NCBI GenBank assembly: GCA_022376515.1
Contig: WTXI01000029.1
Coordinates: 186,001-250,000, forward strand
Direction: 5' to 3'
Origin: Lactifluus volemus
Lineage: Eukaryota; Basidiomycota; Agaricomycetes; Russulales; Russulaceae
DNA length: 64,000 nucleotides
Part shown: piece after piece, positions 44,470 to 57,126 of the stretch
Layout of the letters: every line of letters starts with the position of its first letter
How positions within the stretch are numbered: the first letter of the stretch is position 1
The notes under the pieces: model-generated
Databases searched by the model: none
Seen by the model: only the letters and a program-made list of their open reading frames with translations
Told to the model about the DNA's origin: nothing
Translations under genes and position numbers: made by a program

Positions 44470-45862
44470 TCAGAAGTTAAAAAAACACGGATAGCTTTGA
44501 CAGAAAAACAAAGACGCCACCTTTTTAGTCAGTTCGTAGAAGCGCCTTTGACTGGCAAACAAGATAGCGGCAGTTAGCACGCTTTGGAGCAACTTGGAGG
44601 CCACACCCTTGTATATCCCACCGAATCCCTCCTCAGCGATGATTAGGCGCAGACCATGCAGCGCAGAGTGATAGCGTGCTGCCGCTGCATGGCCGGCCTG
44701 TAGGCGCGACTTGACGACGCTGAAGAGCATTGTCAGAACTTCCATTTATTGCGTATTGATAACGTATTGATAGACCCAGAAACAACAAAAAAAAAAAACT
44801 TCACCCATGACGGCACGGAAATTCTAACTTACATATAGGGGTATGTAATCCCTGTTGCCACTGTCGTATCACGTGGGGCACATCAACCTCACATCAAACA
44901 TGGGATCAACTTAGTTGACCCACCAAGTTTGGATATAGCGCCAAGCAAGAAAAAGTCCCAGTCAGTGAGCAACGCACCCGTGCGTCTGGCCATGCGACGA
45001 CGCCGGACGAGTGCATTCTTGAGCTGCTCGAATACGGTGTACTGGAGTACCGGGTTCACAACAAGGACAAGTGCGGGGCCGAGACCACGGAAGAATGCGG
45101 CAGGGCCATCAGTATGCAAGAGACGTGCAGCCGTCGCAAGAACACCAAGGCGCTTCGGTGGCGAAGACGTTGACGCTTTCGCAACGACCGCATCCATCCC
45201 GCTGACAGTTTGCGCAGTTTGAATCACCCAGATTGGGTTAGAGATGACAGTTGTTGCAGAACCTTCAAAAAAAAAATCTTGAAAAAAAAATGACAGACAC
45301 CATGAACGGAAAAGAGAACCAGCAATCAGTCCGGCAAGCATGGATTCAAAAGTTGAGAGGGCTTTGATGCCGTTTCGAGATCGGACTATGACACCCTTCG
45401 TGCTCTCGTAAAAGTAGTAATACACTCTTATTACACCAGCGGCAATGTGAGCAAGAGGAAATAGATTTCAAAAAAATTTGGTGACGCACCCATTGGTGAC
45501 GGCAATACCAAGAAGGCTTGAGCTGAGTCCATTGTACAGTCCAAGTAAGCCTTCACTTCTCAAGATATCAACTACCGTCCGATACGTTGACTGAAAGTAA
45601 ATGTCAGGGGGTGAAAATACGGCTGCGATCCCCGGGAAAGTGTGGTAGCGTCACTCTTGAAGGGACGAAAGTTCACCTTGTTTTCGTTTTTCGTCTCATT
45701 TGCGGCACGCGTCGAGATGAAGACCAGCGGGCTACAAGTACCTGAATAAGTATACGAATGCCGCGGACATGGTAAAAAAAATTGCACATACTAAGTTGCT
45801 GTCATAGCCAGGATTCCGCCAGCGGCGCCGGCGACGGCATGGACGATGGAGTCATTAGACAT
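44470..45862 (-). CDS. Peroxisomal adenine nucleotide transporter (mitochondrial carrier family)
   Basis: Seven exons (45862-45792, 45731-45677, 45590-45490, 45426-45320, 45262-44924, 44860-44833, 44719-44470) join in phase to 316 residues. The start reads MSNDSIVHAVAGAAGGILAM, followed by the first carrier signature (TYPLVFISTRAANE). The second repeat carries SNPIWVIQTAQTV, a variant typical of the PMP47/Ant1 branch rather than of mitochondrial carriers. The third has ITYPYIVVKSRLQAG. GLYNGLSSSLLG and FFRGLGPALVLVVNP are the usual post-signature helices. Family members exchange ATP for AMP across the peroxisomal membrane to feed fatty-acid activation. The last residues (FFCQSYPCFFNF) look atypical, so the true C-terminus may be altered. 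Confidence 0.85.
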
Positions 45863-47075
45863 GATGATTTTATGTGAGTCTACTCAGAGCTAAGCGACTC
45901 GGTCCCGGAGTTGGACGCGACCCAGATCAAATCACATGACAACTTGCCAAACATGTGATATAGGTGTAGTTGTAGTTGTTTCCTCAGCACCATGGCATAA
46001 GATTTCGAAGATGGAAGATGACAGTCAATTTCAAGACGACGCGGCAGAGCTGTGAGAGTCAAACGTATGGGGACAATTTTTTTAAGGTTCGCTGCTCTTC
46101 GTTGGAAGGGTGTACGGGGTGTACGATACAAGGCAGGAAAGAAAATGATGGGAAAGGAAAGATACTCAAAGAACGCTTCTTTGCCAGTGATTGCGTGGTA
46201 AGCTTCTCATTTTACCGATCGTACAGCAACCGAACAAACAAACCAAGGGTGTCAACGTCACTCTCTAGTCGCCTCAACATATCCAAGACAAACTCGGTAC
46301 TAAATGCGGGACTGTTGTCTTACGTTGGTCTTCGGATCTCGGGATGAAAAATCAAAACAATCGATTCCTATCGTAGAATCGAGGTCCTTATCAATTCCGC
46401 GGAAAGCCATCTGTACCATCTCCTCTAGTCATATCAATGATCCATCACGACCAACAGGTTCTTCGTAAAGTGCCCCCGCCGCATTACGGACTAGTTATTA
46501 ATAATTCTAAATAAATGGAGATACGTCGCCCTCTTTTCACTTGACAAGTTGACACGATTCTCGAGCATGTGACCTCAGTTTTTTCCATGACGGTAATACC
46601 ACTGGTCCTTACGGCTTGGAATCCAATAGAACTTTCGGCTAGTAGCGTTCTGATTGCTCCCTGAGGCAGGAAAGCTGGGTGCGTTCCCATGATTGAGTGT
46701 GAATGATTTCAACGTAGTCAGTTTGCTCATGGTCCCACATAGGCGTGTTCACGCCAAATTCCTCAAAAGATAGAAGGCGAAAAGTCGGCGATAGAGATTA
46801 CGAGCTGAAGGAAGCTAGGTACCTGTCATTCGTACTGTATGCCTTCTCGGCGAGAATGGGGTGAGGTTGTTTCCAGGTTTACCAAAGGGGTATCCATTGG
46901 ACCTAGCAATCTGAAACTTGGATGATTTTTATTCTAACCACCGGAATGAAAAAGTCTCCCAGATATTCTGCAACGACAGTATAAAGGTTCTCAGACTGGG
47001 TCCAGTATGCCTGCATCCCCAGGTGTACTTTTATCTCAATCGTTCATTCCTTGTTCTCTACTTGTCTATTACAAC
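45863..47075. other. Spacer upstream of DUF1996 gene 1
   Basis: No supported gene. Frames at 45976-46347 (+) and 46484-46690 (-) lack features. A TATA-like AGTATAAAGG at 46978-46987 lies about 90 bases before the start codon of the next gene. Confidence 0.4.
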
Positions 47076-48467
47076 ATGATCTTGTCTCTGTTCGCTGCAG
47101 CACTCCTCGCCCCTCCTGTCAACGCATTCTGGCGTTTGCCTTGCGCCAAACCGGTCCTCAACGCCCGTGTCGACCCTATCATTGCTCCTGGCGGACCGAG
47201 TAGTCACCTTCACACTATTATGGGTTCTAATGGTAAGCGTGCGGCTCGTGTAACAATGGTGAAAAGTCGCGCTGATCTCATGCTAGCTATTGGATACAGT
47301 ACTACGTTTGGAGACTTGCGTAACTGTCAGTGCTCGACATGCAAAGTCAAGGACGACAAATCTGCATATTGGATTCCCCAATTGGTGCGTAGCAACCTTG
47401 CGTATAAATAGCCGTACGAACATGGAAAGCTCAATACTGTTTTCTAGTATTATCAGTACCCAAACGGATCACTCGTGGAAGTCTCCCACGGAGGGATGAT
47501 CGTGTGAGTTCAAGGGCGATCCATACGACGAGTGTCTCCTAATCGACGGTGCAGGTACTATATCCAGCGCGGCGGTTCCAATGAAACTATTGAAGCCTTC
47601 CCAGATGGCCTCCACATGTTTACAGGAGATCCATATGCCCGGAGCTACCCAGGCACTACAGAATCTCAGGTCATCAACTGGCTTTGGTGAGTCCCGTTCT
47701 CGAACTACGACAACCACTGACTCTTGACTACCGTCAGCCTTGGCCCCAATGGCCCCATTGGGGACCAGACACCAGGCATCGGAAACACCAATTGCCCATA
47801 TGGTCTTAGGGCCCAAGTATTCTTCCCTGGTTGTTGGGACGGTGTGAACCTCGACTCTCCTGATCACAAGTCGCACATGGCTTTCCCCAGTGAACTCAAT
47901 GACGGTTTCTGTCCGCCTTCGCATCCGCACCACCTTGTATCGCTCTATTACGAAGTATATTTCTACGTAACACCATTCAACTCTGGGAACTATGGCGGTC
48001 AGTTCGTCCTCGCAAACGGTGACCCGACCGGTTACGGGCTGCACGCCGACTTCCTGAACGGCTGGGACAGAAACGTGCTCACACGCGCCATCCAGACGTG
48101 TACGGCCTCGTCCGGTGTCATCGAACAGTGTTCAGTCTTTGCGAACGAAGGCCGCTTCTACTCGGACGCAGAGATGAACGCTTGTTCCGCTTCGAATCCC
48201 ATCCCCAGCGAGTCCGTCCCTGGCGCACTTCACCAGTACCTGCCTGGCTGCGTTCCGGTGACAAAAGGCCCAGGTCGCGCGTCCCCCACAGACCGCGCGC
48301 CGGGTTGTGTGGTCTCGGCTAATCGAAGGTCAGAACCTGAGGAGGAGCTTGAGGAGTGCGACGAAGTCGAAGAGCGCGCGGAGGAGGACGACTTCGAGAC
48401 TAGCACCAGCCTACGCGATCGCTGGCACCGTGCCTTGCGTGGAGACTGGTCATTCCCGTCAATGTAA
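47076..48467 (+). CDS. Secreted DUF1996 protein 1
   Basis: Exons 47076-47232, 47287-47384, 47448-47503, 47555-47686 and 47738-48467 join in phase to 390 residues. I chose the ATG at 47076 because it gives a clean signal peptide (MILSLFAAALLAPPVNA) directly before the conserved start FWRLPCAKPVLNARVDPI; the in-frame upstream ATG at 47007 would bury it. DUF1996 hallmarks are SSHLHTIMGSN, DDKSAYWIPQLYYQY, the Cys-containing AQVFFPGCWDGVNLDS, DHKSHMAFP, YYEVYF and GLHADFLNGWD. Paired Cys suggest disulphides. The family is secreted and common in filamentous fungi; its activity is unknown. The C-terminal tail is short and acidic (many Glu), unlike that of paralogue 2. Confidence 0.88.
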
Positions 48468-49182
48468 TTCGCTCCCTTTTCCCCCCTAGCCCCCTTCCAC
48501 TCTTTTTAGACCACCCTCGTTTTCACTATACAAGGCCACTCATTACTATGTACACATTCCTTTTGCTGCGCATCTGACATGCGCGATATTCGCGTTGGCA
48601 AACGCCCGACTATCTTTTAGTATTCACCTTCCTTTCAGCAGGGGCTGGCTTCCTTTCGTCTAGCGAGTAGTGTAGAACATGTACAAATATATAAGCACAC
48701 CTACCTTGTACGATCGTCTGCGTGTGAGTGAGGGTACGTGTCGAACAAATTTCGTGCGATCGATAAGAACCATTGATCTCCGGCGATTATGCAATTATGT
48801 GCCATCGTTGTTTCGACATTTATAGAAACAACTAAGTTCCTTCCCAATGCTGTCATTCTCAACCGTCTGTGTTCTTGGCACATGGGTGCAGATGCATGGG
48901 GAGTGAGGATAGCAACCTATCACCACCCGAGAAGCGGCTCGGAGCCTCGGGATTCATTGGAGCCTGAGTACCAGGCGATAAGACGGGCTTCGTGCACCTA
49001 CTTGCAAGTGAATACTAATTTGCACTTCGATGGCCTTCCAGTGTCTCGGTGTCTCAATAATCGAGCGTTGGACGTTGGACGATAGTCTGTTCTCCAACAA
49101 GCTTCGATTCTTGATAGCTTCAGAGCTTCAACTTGAACTTAAAAGGCTATGAATTGGCTTCATGAAGAGGTGTGTTAACATT
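48468..49182. other. 3' flank of DUF1996 gene 1 and spacer
   Basis: Pyrimidine-rich sequence after the stop is consistent with a 3' UTR. No gene is supported to the start of the inverted-repeat element. Confidence 0.4.
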
Positions 49183-50796
49183 CATCACGAAAACCCCCAG
49201 CTGCTAATTGGAGCTAATTAGAGCTAATTATGAATAATTAACGGGTAAGCGCTCATTATCAATTTTATTTATCCCCCCGATAATTTTATCGCTAATTACT
49301 ATTAATCGGACTAACTCAGCTAATTTGACTCGCTTCTAAAACTTAGAGATAAATAGCACTAATTTACCCTACTCTTGTTGCCTAATATTTAGCACTAATT
49401 CATGCTAAAGTGTTGTCGCGCTGGTGTCATACTGGTTTCAAATTATTACCAATGATTTGCTAAATTATTGAAAACAAGTGACTAAAAGAGCTATGTATTA
49501 TGTAAGTATACTGTGTGAAACCGAAACCGACAAAAAGTGTGTGCAAACATCCTGGACCGCAAAGGCGATGCACTTGGGATGTACATTAAGTAGGTACAGG
49601 CCATACAGCCTATCACTCACTGTCAGCAAAGTCGGACTGCTATCGGACCATGTCAGACAGTGGGAAATCGATCCAACATTCCTGGCACGCTCATACATTC
49701 CCACATTACTCTGGCCAATGACATGTTTATCTCCCTCCTCATCCTCGTCATGCACTTCCAGGTTGGGAGAAAGCATGCACGCGAGGAGGTGGTGGACATC
49801 TGGTCATGTGGCTGTGGACCGGTGGTCAATTTCGGGATCAGCGGAACAGTCTAGGGCTGACACAAACTCACAAAGATGGTGATGTGAAGATCAAGCAATG
49901 AGCCCGCTGCCATTTCCACAATGTCCAGAAGCATGAACGTGAACCACTGGATGTAACCTTAAAATGCAATACTATTGAGTACTGTATATGAAAAGGAGGA
50001 AGAAAAACAACTCACTGATGGAGCGGACAATACATACTGTGTGCTCACTATGTGCACACTGGTGGCAGGTGTTAGTTGGAAGGTGCAGAGAGGTGTGTGA
50101 ATATTAAGAGACCCACCAGCCAGGGTTGGCATACTAGGTAGCGTAAGCAGTTCCTGTCAAGAGGGGGATGTAAGTTGCATTTATAATATAAAAATGTGAT
50201 GTGATGACCATGATATGCAGTATTACGCACTATCCACGGCAGCTGAAAATGCAATGCCCTTTGCTACAGTGGAGGACACAACTGCGACCTACACGATGGT
50301 GTTAGTTATAAGTTCCAGGTACCTCTGATGCACGAACCATGAAGGGGTATGATGAGGAGATGGGCAAAGCGAAGGCGGTGGCAGTGGGGAAGAAGGAAGG
50401 AAGTCAACTTGTGAAGTTCAACGTTCAACGTTCAACTTTGGATCACGTTTGGTCACGTTCTGAATTAGGGCAGGTCAAATAAGACTACTCACGGATTCTT
50501 GCAGATACTCGCAGATACTTACTCTCGCCCTCACTCATTTTTCAGAGTTCTAGCTTCCGTATACACCTTCGATGGGACATGTCCACTGCTTCATTTATTA
50601 TCCTAGCCCCTGTGAGCTGCCCTCAGCAAGGATGCACACCACTGTAGCTTCAACATCATCGCGGTCACACACGACTCTTTTTTAGCTATTGCTACCACAG
50701 GGCTCGGTGCATGTGGTCTGCGCGTCCTGCACCCATTCGAACACATGCCGTCAAGTACAGAGTACAGTCACCCTCGCCTGCCCCCCCCTCAAGTCT

Positions 50797-51345
50797 CTAG
50801 TCGGTTTCGCCCGCGCGCGTCATCTCGCTGACTCTATCGCCACACGCCCCCTCCCGCCAAACCATCGCGAGCCGCACACCATCAGCTACCAACGACGCTC
50901 CCGGGCCATCAAGTCCGATATCATCGACGAATGGGGCGCCCGCTGGCGGGACAGTGACCGCACCTTCCAGGCCTACATCGCCCTCCCTTTGCCCTGGCGA
51001 ACCCCCTCCCGTTATCATGGGTGCGAAGGGCTGCAAGCGCGCCATCTTCTCGACGCTCATAAGATCTATCACCGGACATGCCTTTGTCGGCGCGTACTCA
51101 GCATGCTTCCACCCCGACCAACCCGTGGGCTGCCCCTGCGGCGCCGCCCTCCAGACCATCAAACACGTCGTATCAACCTGCCCACTCTTCGCCCAAGCAC
51201 GTCGCGAGATCCTCCTGCCAGTCGATTGCAACTTATCTCTCCCCATCCTCCTGGGCACATCCCAGGGTGGTGAAGCCGTCCCGTTTCCTCAAAGTCACAC
51301 GGGTCTGCATGGTCCCAAGGCAAAACTGGGACCCAGGATAGTCAT
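50797..51345 (+). mobile_element. Relic of a LINE-type retrotransposon ORF2 C-terminus
   Basis: Two overlapping frames together give a non-LTR reverse transcriptase tail: IKSDIIDEWGARW in one frame, then PPPVIMGAKGCKRAIFSTLI, ITGHAFVGAYSACFHPD and the Cys/His motif CPCGAALQTIKHVVSTCPLF (C-x-C-x8-H-x4-C) in the next. Frame changes near 50985 and 51275 show that it is broken. The reverse transcriptase core and 5' part are absent. It is nested in the inverted-repeat element. 51346-51720 may be its 3' part. Confidence 0.7.
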
Positions 51346-52300
51346 CACGTACAAGACATTGACTCGCCGTTCCGCCCCCAGCCTATGCAAGCCGGTCCTC
51401 TCCCATACAATCCGTACTCTCTCCATACAGCACCGCTGGGCGTCAGCACCTTCACCGAATCGAGTTTCTCCACCGTTGCGAATGGATGCGTCGCGTTGTC
51501 GCTTGGGTAGATGGTATATCTCATGGCACGGTGAGTGTTGCTCGTTTCTCCTGTCCGTTAAGATTGCCGCCTGCGACTCCGGACGTCCATGACAAATCAA
51601 CGAACAAAAGACAAATTCCGCTATCATCCAAGTTCAACCTTACTTCTGGATCTCTCAATTATACCTCACTGCGCGACCCAACAGATGCACCCACGCTTTA
51701 CTACAGTTCTAGTCCGTCCATTGCTGCCCGTTCTGATTGTACCAGCCTGTAAATAGTGTTATTCCCCTCCCTCCTCCCCATAATAGCCACGCTTCCGTCC
51801 AGTGTTCTGCTACTTGCCCACACTCCTCCCATTGAGATGATCGAAGCGCGTGAGGCTCAATCCAAGGGAATTGTCGAGAACATAGAGCAGGAGTGGACGA
51901 CTGTCGATGAGCATGCAGATCATCGTGAGGCTGCTCTGTGTGAGCAGTCAAGTGAGAAACCTCGTTGTCAACGCAAAGGTGATTGACTATGCTGAGACCG
52001 TGCACAGAGATGACTGGTGTGGGTGCTTGATGCTGCCGCCGCCACTGCTGAGATGTGAGGTGCTTACACCAGTTTAGCCTTGAGATAGCAGATTTGGTAT
52101 ACCAATAGCATTCACTTAGCTGAACTTTAGCCGAGAAATGAATGGCTTATTGATAAAGACATTTACAGAACACTAACTTAGAGACAATTATGCAAAAGAA
52201 TGGTGAAACTGGAGATAATTTGACAAAGTAATAGTGCTCGCTAGCTGCATTTAGCCGAGGGAACATCTAGCGAGCATGTGGCGTTTTATTGGGTGTTAAC

Positions 52301-52360
52301 ATGTCTTAGGCAATCGCTAGGATCATATACATGTCTTAGGCGATCGCTAGGATCGCATAC
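52301..52360 (+). repeat. 30-bp direct repeat, two copies
   Basis: Two adjacent 30-bp units beginning ATGTCTTAGGC and ending GGATC(A/G)(T/C)ATAC differ at a few positions. They lie just inside the right end of the inverted-repeat element and may be transposase-binding subterminal repeats. Confidence 0.7.
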
Positions 52361-52411
52361 TTCAATTATTGCTACGCTATTCAAGATTAGCAGCTGGGGG
52401 TTTTCGTGATG

Positions 52412-54737
52412 TTACATGTCCCATCCGGTAATGTTGTTGCCTTCTTTCTAGATGTAAGTCGCTGCCTTCGAAATCATGAAATTTGTCGGCCGATGAGACG
52501 TCTGGGGCGTACCCACACCTACTAATACGGAGCCTTAGTATCTACATTTGGACCACCCTTTGTTGAACTATTTATCTTAGGAGCTACGGACCTCTTTATT
52601 CAAAGGCCTCGGAATGTGCAGCAGAGAGGGCATTCAACTTTCAGGTTTTCAGGTAACTCACGACTCGGAGGTCGAACCTTAGGAGTACGGAACCGAATCA
52701 GAGATCGTATTTACAGATCCTCCAATCATCACTTGCGGACTCTCAATCCGGATCAAGCGTTGTAGCAATGAATCAACACAACAAATATGCTTGCGCAAAG
52801 TTTTTTTTCTACCTACGGTCTCAATTGAATCCAACTAGTTGGTTCAAAAATTCGGCATCAAGTCTTCCGCAAGGAGCCTCAAAACTGTCGAATCTACACG
52901 TCTTGTGGAGGAAATAGGTCGGGCAACCAGAACAAGACTCTGAACAGCACCAGGGGTGACCGTACTAGCCTTCAAGTTGAGGAGATCATCTGCGACAGGA
53001 AATGTGGAACAGACCGGGGTAATCCTGTGATGGCGGTTATTCTGATGGCCTGAGAGTGGTGCTCCAGCCTCGATTTCTGGATCTGCCTTTACTATCCGTG
53101 GGAACTTGGCCAACTGGGATGCGGACAGTTTTTCAGCAACCATGAACTTTGTCAACACGTCTCGAAAATCTTCCCGCGTGGGATCGGAGGAACCACCGTA
53201 TCCACTCGGATGGGATAGGTACAGTATGGTCATGGGAACTGTGATATACCGTCCCGGTCGCCTTGATCGCATTTCTTCAAATCTATCCCGCGGGTCTAAG
53301 TCCCCCGTTGTGCGATAGCTGCTGAGCTCGTATTTTTTCATAGAATTTGGGTTACTATAGGCCCTGCAAAACACAAACCTCCTACCTTGTTTTCAAATCG
53401 TTGAGCCGTCTTCTTGGCACACTTGACCTCGTATATTCGATCATCTTTAGTCGATCTTGCTCTGTGTAAATGGTCTAGCTGGCAGTCGTTTCGCGCCGCT
53501 CATCTCGCCCCCCTCCAACTGGTGCCCTTAGGGCACTCCATATGCTGTCTAACGTCGCCCATCTCTACCTCCCACGGGGTCCTCCCTCACCATTGAGCCT
53601 TTGCTCCTGGCCTCCAAGCGAACGGGAGTCAACTCGCCGCACGGTCATCAAAGCCGAAGACCGTGCGAGAAAATAGATACGAAGTGTGAAATCCAGCCGC
53701 CCGATATCATGACATTCCGCTAAGCTGATCGAACATCTGGACCTTCCTGAGGTGAAGACCACTCTTAGTGAACGATTTACGAATGTGTCTTGTATTACCT
53801 ACAAACCATCGCGCCGTATTGTCGTGTTGACTTGAACCGACTCGGAGGTGGTACAATGAAAATGAGTTACAAAAAATTGCGTTGCAAAGAATTGAATCAC
53901 ACCCACATGATTCGATCATCTCTGGAGGTAAATCACTCGGTATATATAATTTTTAGTTTTCGAGAGCACTTCAATCTGCTCTGTCTACCATGGCGACGAA
54001 GCCATTTCGCTTACTAGTACTATACATGCAAGATGGCTACCAAGCGGGCTGATGCGGCCGCCCCCCCCTTTTTTTTCAACGCCGTGAAATACGTTGTCAT
54101 TACTGTCTGGCATTGGGGATGGTTCTGGCAGGTCGTTTTGTTGGTGAAGCGTAGGTCACAGTGGCACGGTGGTATTAGATCTTGTGGTTCTAGGATGTGT
54201 GTTTAGTCTCACAGTGGCATTGGTGTTGCAGGTTCCAGTGTTGTACATTGTGTGTTCTCCCAGTTTACTTGTTAGGCTAAATAGATAGGTCTTTGCCGCA
54301 GGTACTAGTAACATCTTATGCCATGACTGAGTGGCATGCAGGCATTGCCTGGATGGTGGGTATAGTAATTCATAACTTAGTTGCTCGTAGGGGGTCATGG
54401 TGTTCGAGAGCTCGTTGTTCATCTTTTCCTGGTGGTTGTTCTGGCCGTGAGAGATGCAGTAAAGAGTGAATCTGCCGAGTCGCCCGGCAGCGGCAGGATG
54501 CCTCCAATGAAAATTTCCGCGTCATTCAAAAGAGCGTAAAAGGCTCTTCTCACGTGAGCGAGGACCTGAACTGAGCCCTCAGATAAGCCGAGTCTTTGAT
54601 GTACGCCTAATATCTCTGAAAAATAATTCCCCTCTTCGAGGGGCATCTACATAAAGGCCTTCAGGCTAGTTCGGTATGTCACCAATCTCACAGTAGTTTC
54701 TTCCACTCTTTTTTTTTCACATTCATTTTCTGCGAAA
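52412..54737. other. Spacer with one unassigned minus-strand frame
   Basis: A frame at 52844-53374 (-) encodes up to 176 residues with plausible composition (from an internal Met: MKKYELSSYRTTGDLDPRDR, later AEKLSASQLAKFPRIV). I recognise no family and no upstream exon joins cleanly; the only candidate intron would be about 22 nt. The rest shows no coding signal. Near 54640-54735 the upstream region of DUF1996 gene 2 has a poly-T tract. Confidence 0.35.
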
Positions 54738-56739
54738 ATGACTCTCGCTCTTTTGACCTCAGCGCTTCTGTTTACCTCTTCCGTTAACGCATTCTGGCGT
54801 TTACCTTGCGCCAAACCAGTCCTCAATGCTCGTGTCGACCCAATCGTCAGCCCTGGCAGGGCGAGCTCCCATCTTCATACTATCATGGGCTCTAATGGTA
54901 CGCCTGTGGCTCGTGTAACGATAGTGAAATTCACCCTGACCTCTTGTGGTAGCCATTGGATTCAATACCACATTTGAAGACTTGCGTAATTCCGAGTGCA
55001 CAACTTGCAAGGTCAAGGACGACAAGTCTGCGTATTGGATTCCAGAGTTGGTAAGTAGCAGGTTTCCACATAAGTAGTCATACAGAAATGAAATTTGATG
55101 TTTTGTTTAGTATTATCAGTATAAAAATGGCTCATTCAGCGCAGTTTCCCACGGTGGGATGCTCGTGTAGGTTCATTGGCGATTTAAACGACAACTGTTT
55201 TCTAATCAGTAGTGCAGGTACTATCTCCAGCGTAGCGCTCCCAGTGAGACCATACAAGCCTTCCCAGATGGCCTTCGCATGTTAGCAGGGGATCCGTATG
55301 TCCGGAGCGACACAGGCACCCCCGAATCTCGGGCCATGTCTTGGCGCTGGTGGGTCTCGTTCCTCCACACGGACCATGGGAACTGCTGACTCTTGGCTAC
55401 CATCAGCCTTGGCCCCCAGGGCTCCATTGGGGACCAGACATCAGGGATCCACAACACCAATTGTCCATGGGGTCTTAGGGCCCAAGTATTCTTCCCTGGT
55501 TGTTGGGACGGCAAGAACCTCGACTCTCCCGATCACAAGTCACACATGGCTTACCCCGATGGAATCGATAACGGCAAGTGCCCGCCCACGCACCCGGTCC
55601 ACCTTGTCTCTATCTTTTATGAGGTATATTTCTCGGTGGATCCTTTCAACTCGTTGAGGGACGGTGGACGTTTTGTTCTCTCAAACGGTGATCCGACTGG
55701 TTACGGGTTACACGGCGACTTCATGAACGGCTGGGACAGGAGCGTACTCGAGCGTGCCGTCGAAACATGCACCAACCTCTCTGGGGTAATTGAAGACTGT
55801 CCGGTGTTCAAGAACGAGAACCGCTTCGAGGATGACTCAACTATGCAGTTGTGCGCCGCGAAGAATCCTATACCTGCAGAGGAGGGCATGGGCGATGGTC
55901 TTGTATTGGATCACCTCCCTGGCTGCGTTGCAGTGACCAACGGCCCCGAAAATGCCACCCCTAAAGACATCGTTCCAGGTTGCGTACCAGGGAGTCCGGC
56001 GGTGTCGCCGTCCTCAGCCCTGAAATCTACCTCCGCTACGATGTCGAATTCGAACCCGTCGCCTTCGAGCGTGGCAGCTCCGATGTCAAATTCAGGCACG
56101 CCGATGAGCATGGCCGCTCCGATGTCAAATTCAGGCATGCCGATGAGTGTGACCCCCACCTCCAATCAACCTTCCTCTCCGTTAACCGGACTGAACCGAG
56201 CGATCGCAACCCCAGGAGGACTTTCGTCGCCGAGTCCCGACCTCTCTTCCGCCTCTGCCCCTACCTCCGTCCCGTCTCACACTCCCTGCTCCCATACTGT
56301 CGCCTCCGCCTCCCCACCCGTCAATACCATCTCATCCAGCATGTCAGACCCCTTGTCACAGACGACTAGTTCCCCTGCTCCGCCCGCATCATCCTCTAAT
56401 CCTTTCAATAGCGATAGTAATGATGGTGATGATGATGATGACGATGACTGTGACATGTCGTCGGACGTCAGCTCTAATATCCCTCCGAGTTCGACCCTGT
56501 CAGAGCCCTCGCCACAGACGACTAGTTCCGCCTCACAATCTGCGCCATCATCCCCTGATAATGGTAGTGATGATGGTGACGACGTCTGTGGCATGTCGTC
56601 GGGCGTCAGCGCTAGCATCCCACCGACCGGCAGCGCTAGTATTCCTCCGAGTGCCAGCCCTAGCCAAACCTCTAGCCTCGCCGGCGCGGGTCGTCGGCAC
56701 CATGCACAACGCATGCGCCGGTCGCGCCATTCATTCTGA
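54738..56739 (+). CDS. Secreted DUF1996 protein 2 with long Ser/Pro/Asp-rich tail
   Basis: Exons 54738-54897, 54953-55050, 55111-55166, 55218-55349 and 55407-56739 join in phase to 592 residues. Exons 2, 3 and 4 have exactly the same lengths (98, 56, 132) as in paralogue 1. A signal peptide (MTLALLTSALLFTSSVNA) precedes FWRLPCAKPVLNARVDPI. The domain runs to about residue 345 with SSHLHTIMGSN, AQVFFPGCWDGKNLDS, DHKSHMAYP and GLHGDFMNGWD. It then continues into a tail of about 240 residues: tandem PMSNSG..PMS units, Ser/Pro/Thr-rich stretches, and two acidic patches followed by C-D/G-MSS. Ser/Thr density suggests O-glycosylation or wall anchoring. The final RRHHAQRMRRSRHSF is basic. Confidence 0.88.
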
Positions 56740-57126
56740 TCCTTTCCCTCTTCTCTTTCCTATACCCAGTTTTTTCTTCAGCCGTGGGACGTCGTTCCTG
56801 TTGCTTATATACCCGGGACGCCCACTGGGTCTCTTAAAATTACCTTTGCACATCCCGCCTCAGCGCGATTGTATACACTATTGTATGTGTTTGCTACTGT
56901 ATGCTACCTGAGTGTCGTCATCATCACTCATCCGAGTGGGTTCGCTGTCGAATAACTTTGCTACGGAGAGCACATGCTTTAGTGGATGCCTGTTCTAACT
57001 TATTAAAATATTTGTTATATATATATAAGTTAACTGTTATCATATTTGGCTGTGTTTGTTGACGTCGGTTGCTGTCAGTTGAAGATTACTCTCACCCTGA
57101 ACTGCTTTTCTATCAGAGTAAAGTTA
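56740..57126. other. 3' flank and short spacer
   Basis: An AT-rich patch (TATATATATAAG near 57015) lies about 100 bases before the next start codon and could be its TATA region. No gene is seen. Confidence 0.4.

Larger units (their letters stand above)
49183..52411. mobile_element. 3.2-kb element with 26-bp terminal inverted repeats, unclassified
   Basis: The 26 bases at 49183-49208 (CATCACGAAAACCCCCAGCT then GCTAAT) recur exactly as reverse complement at 52386-52411. The left subterminal 200 bases are AT-rich with many TAATTAG/AGCTAATT repeats; the right side carries a 30-bp tandem duplication. No transposase is visible, so it is non-autonomous or decayed. The immediate flanks (left ..taacatt, right ttacatg..) do not give a clean target duplication, so the superfamily is open. 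It contains a LINE relic and lies exactly between the two DUF1996 paralogues. Confidence 0.7.
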
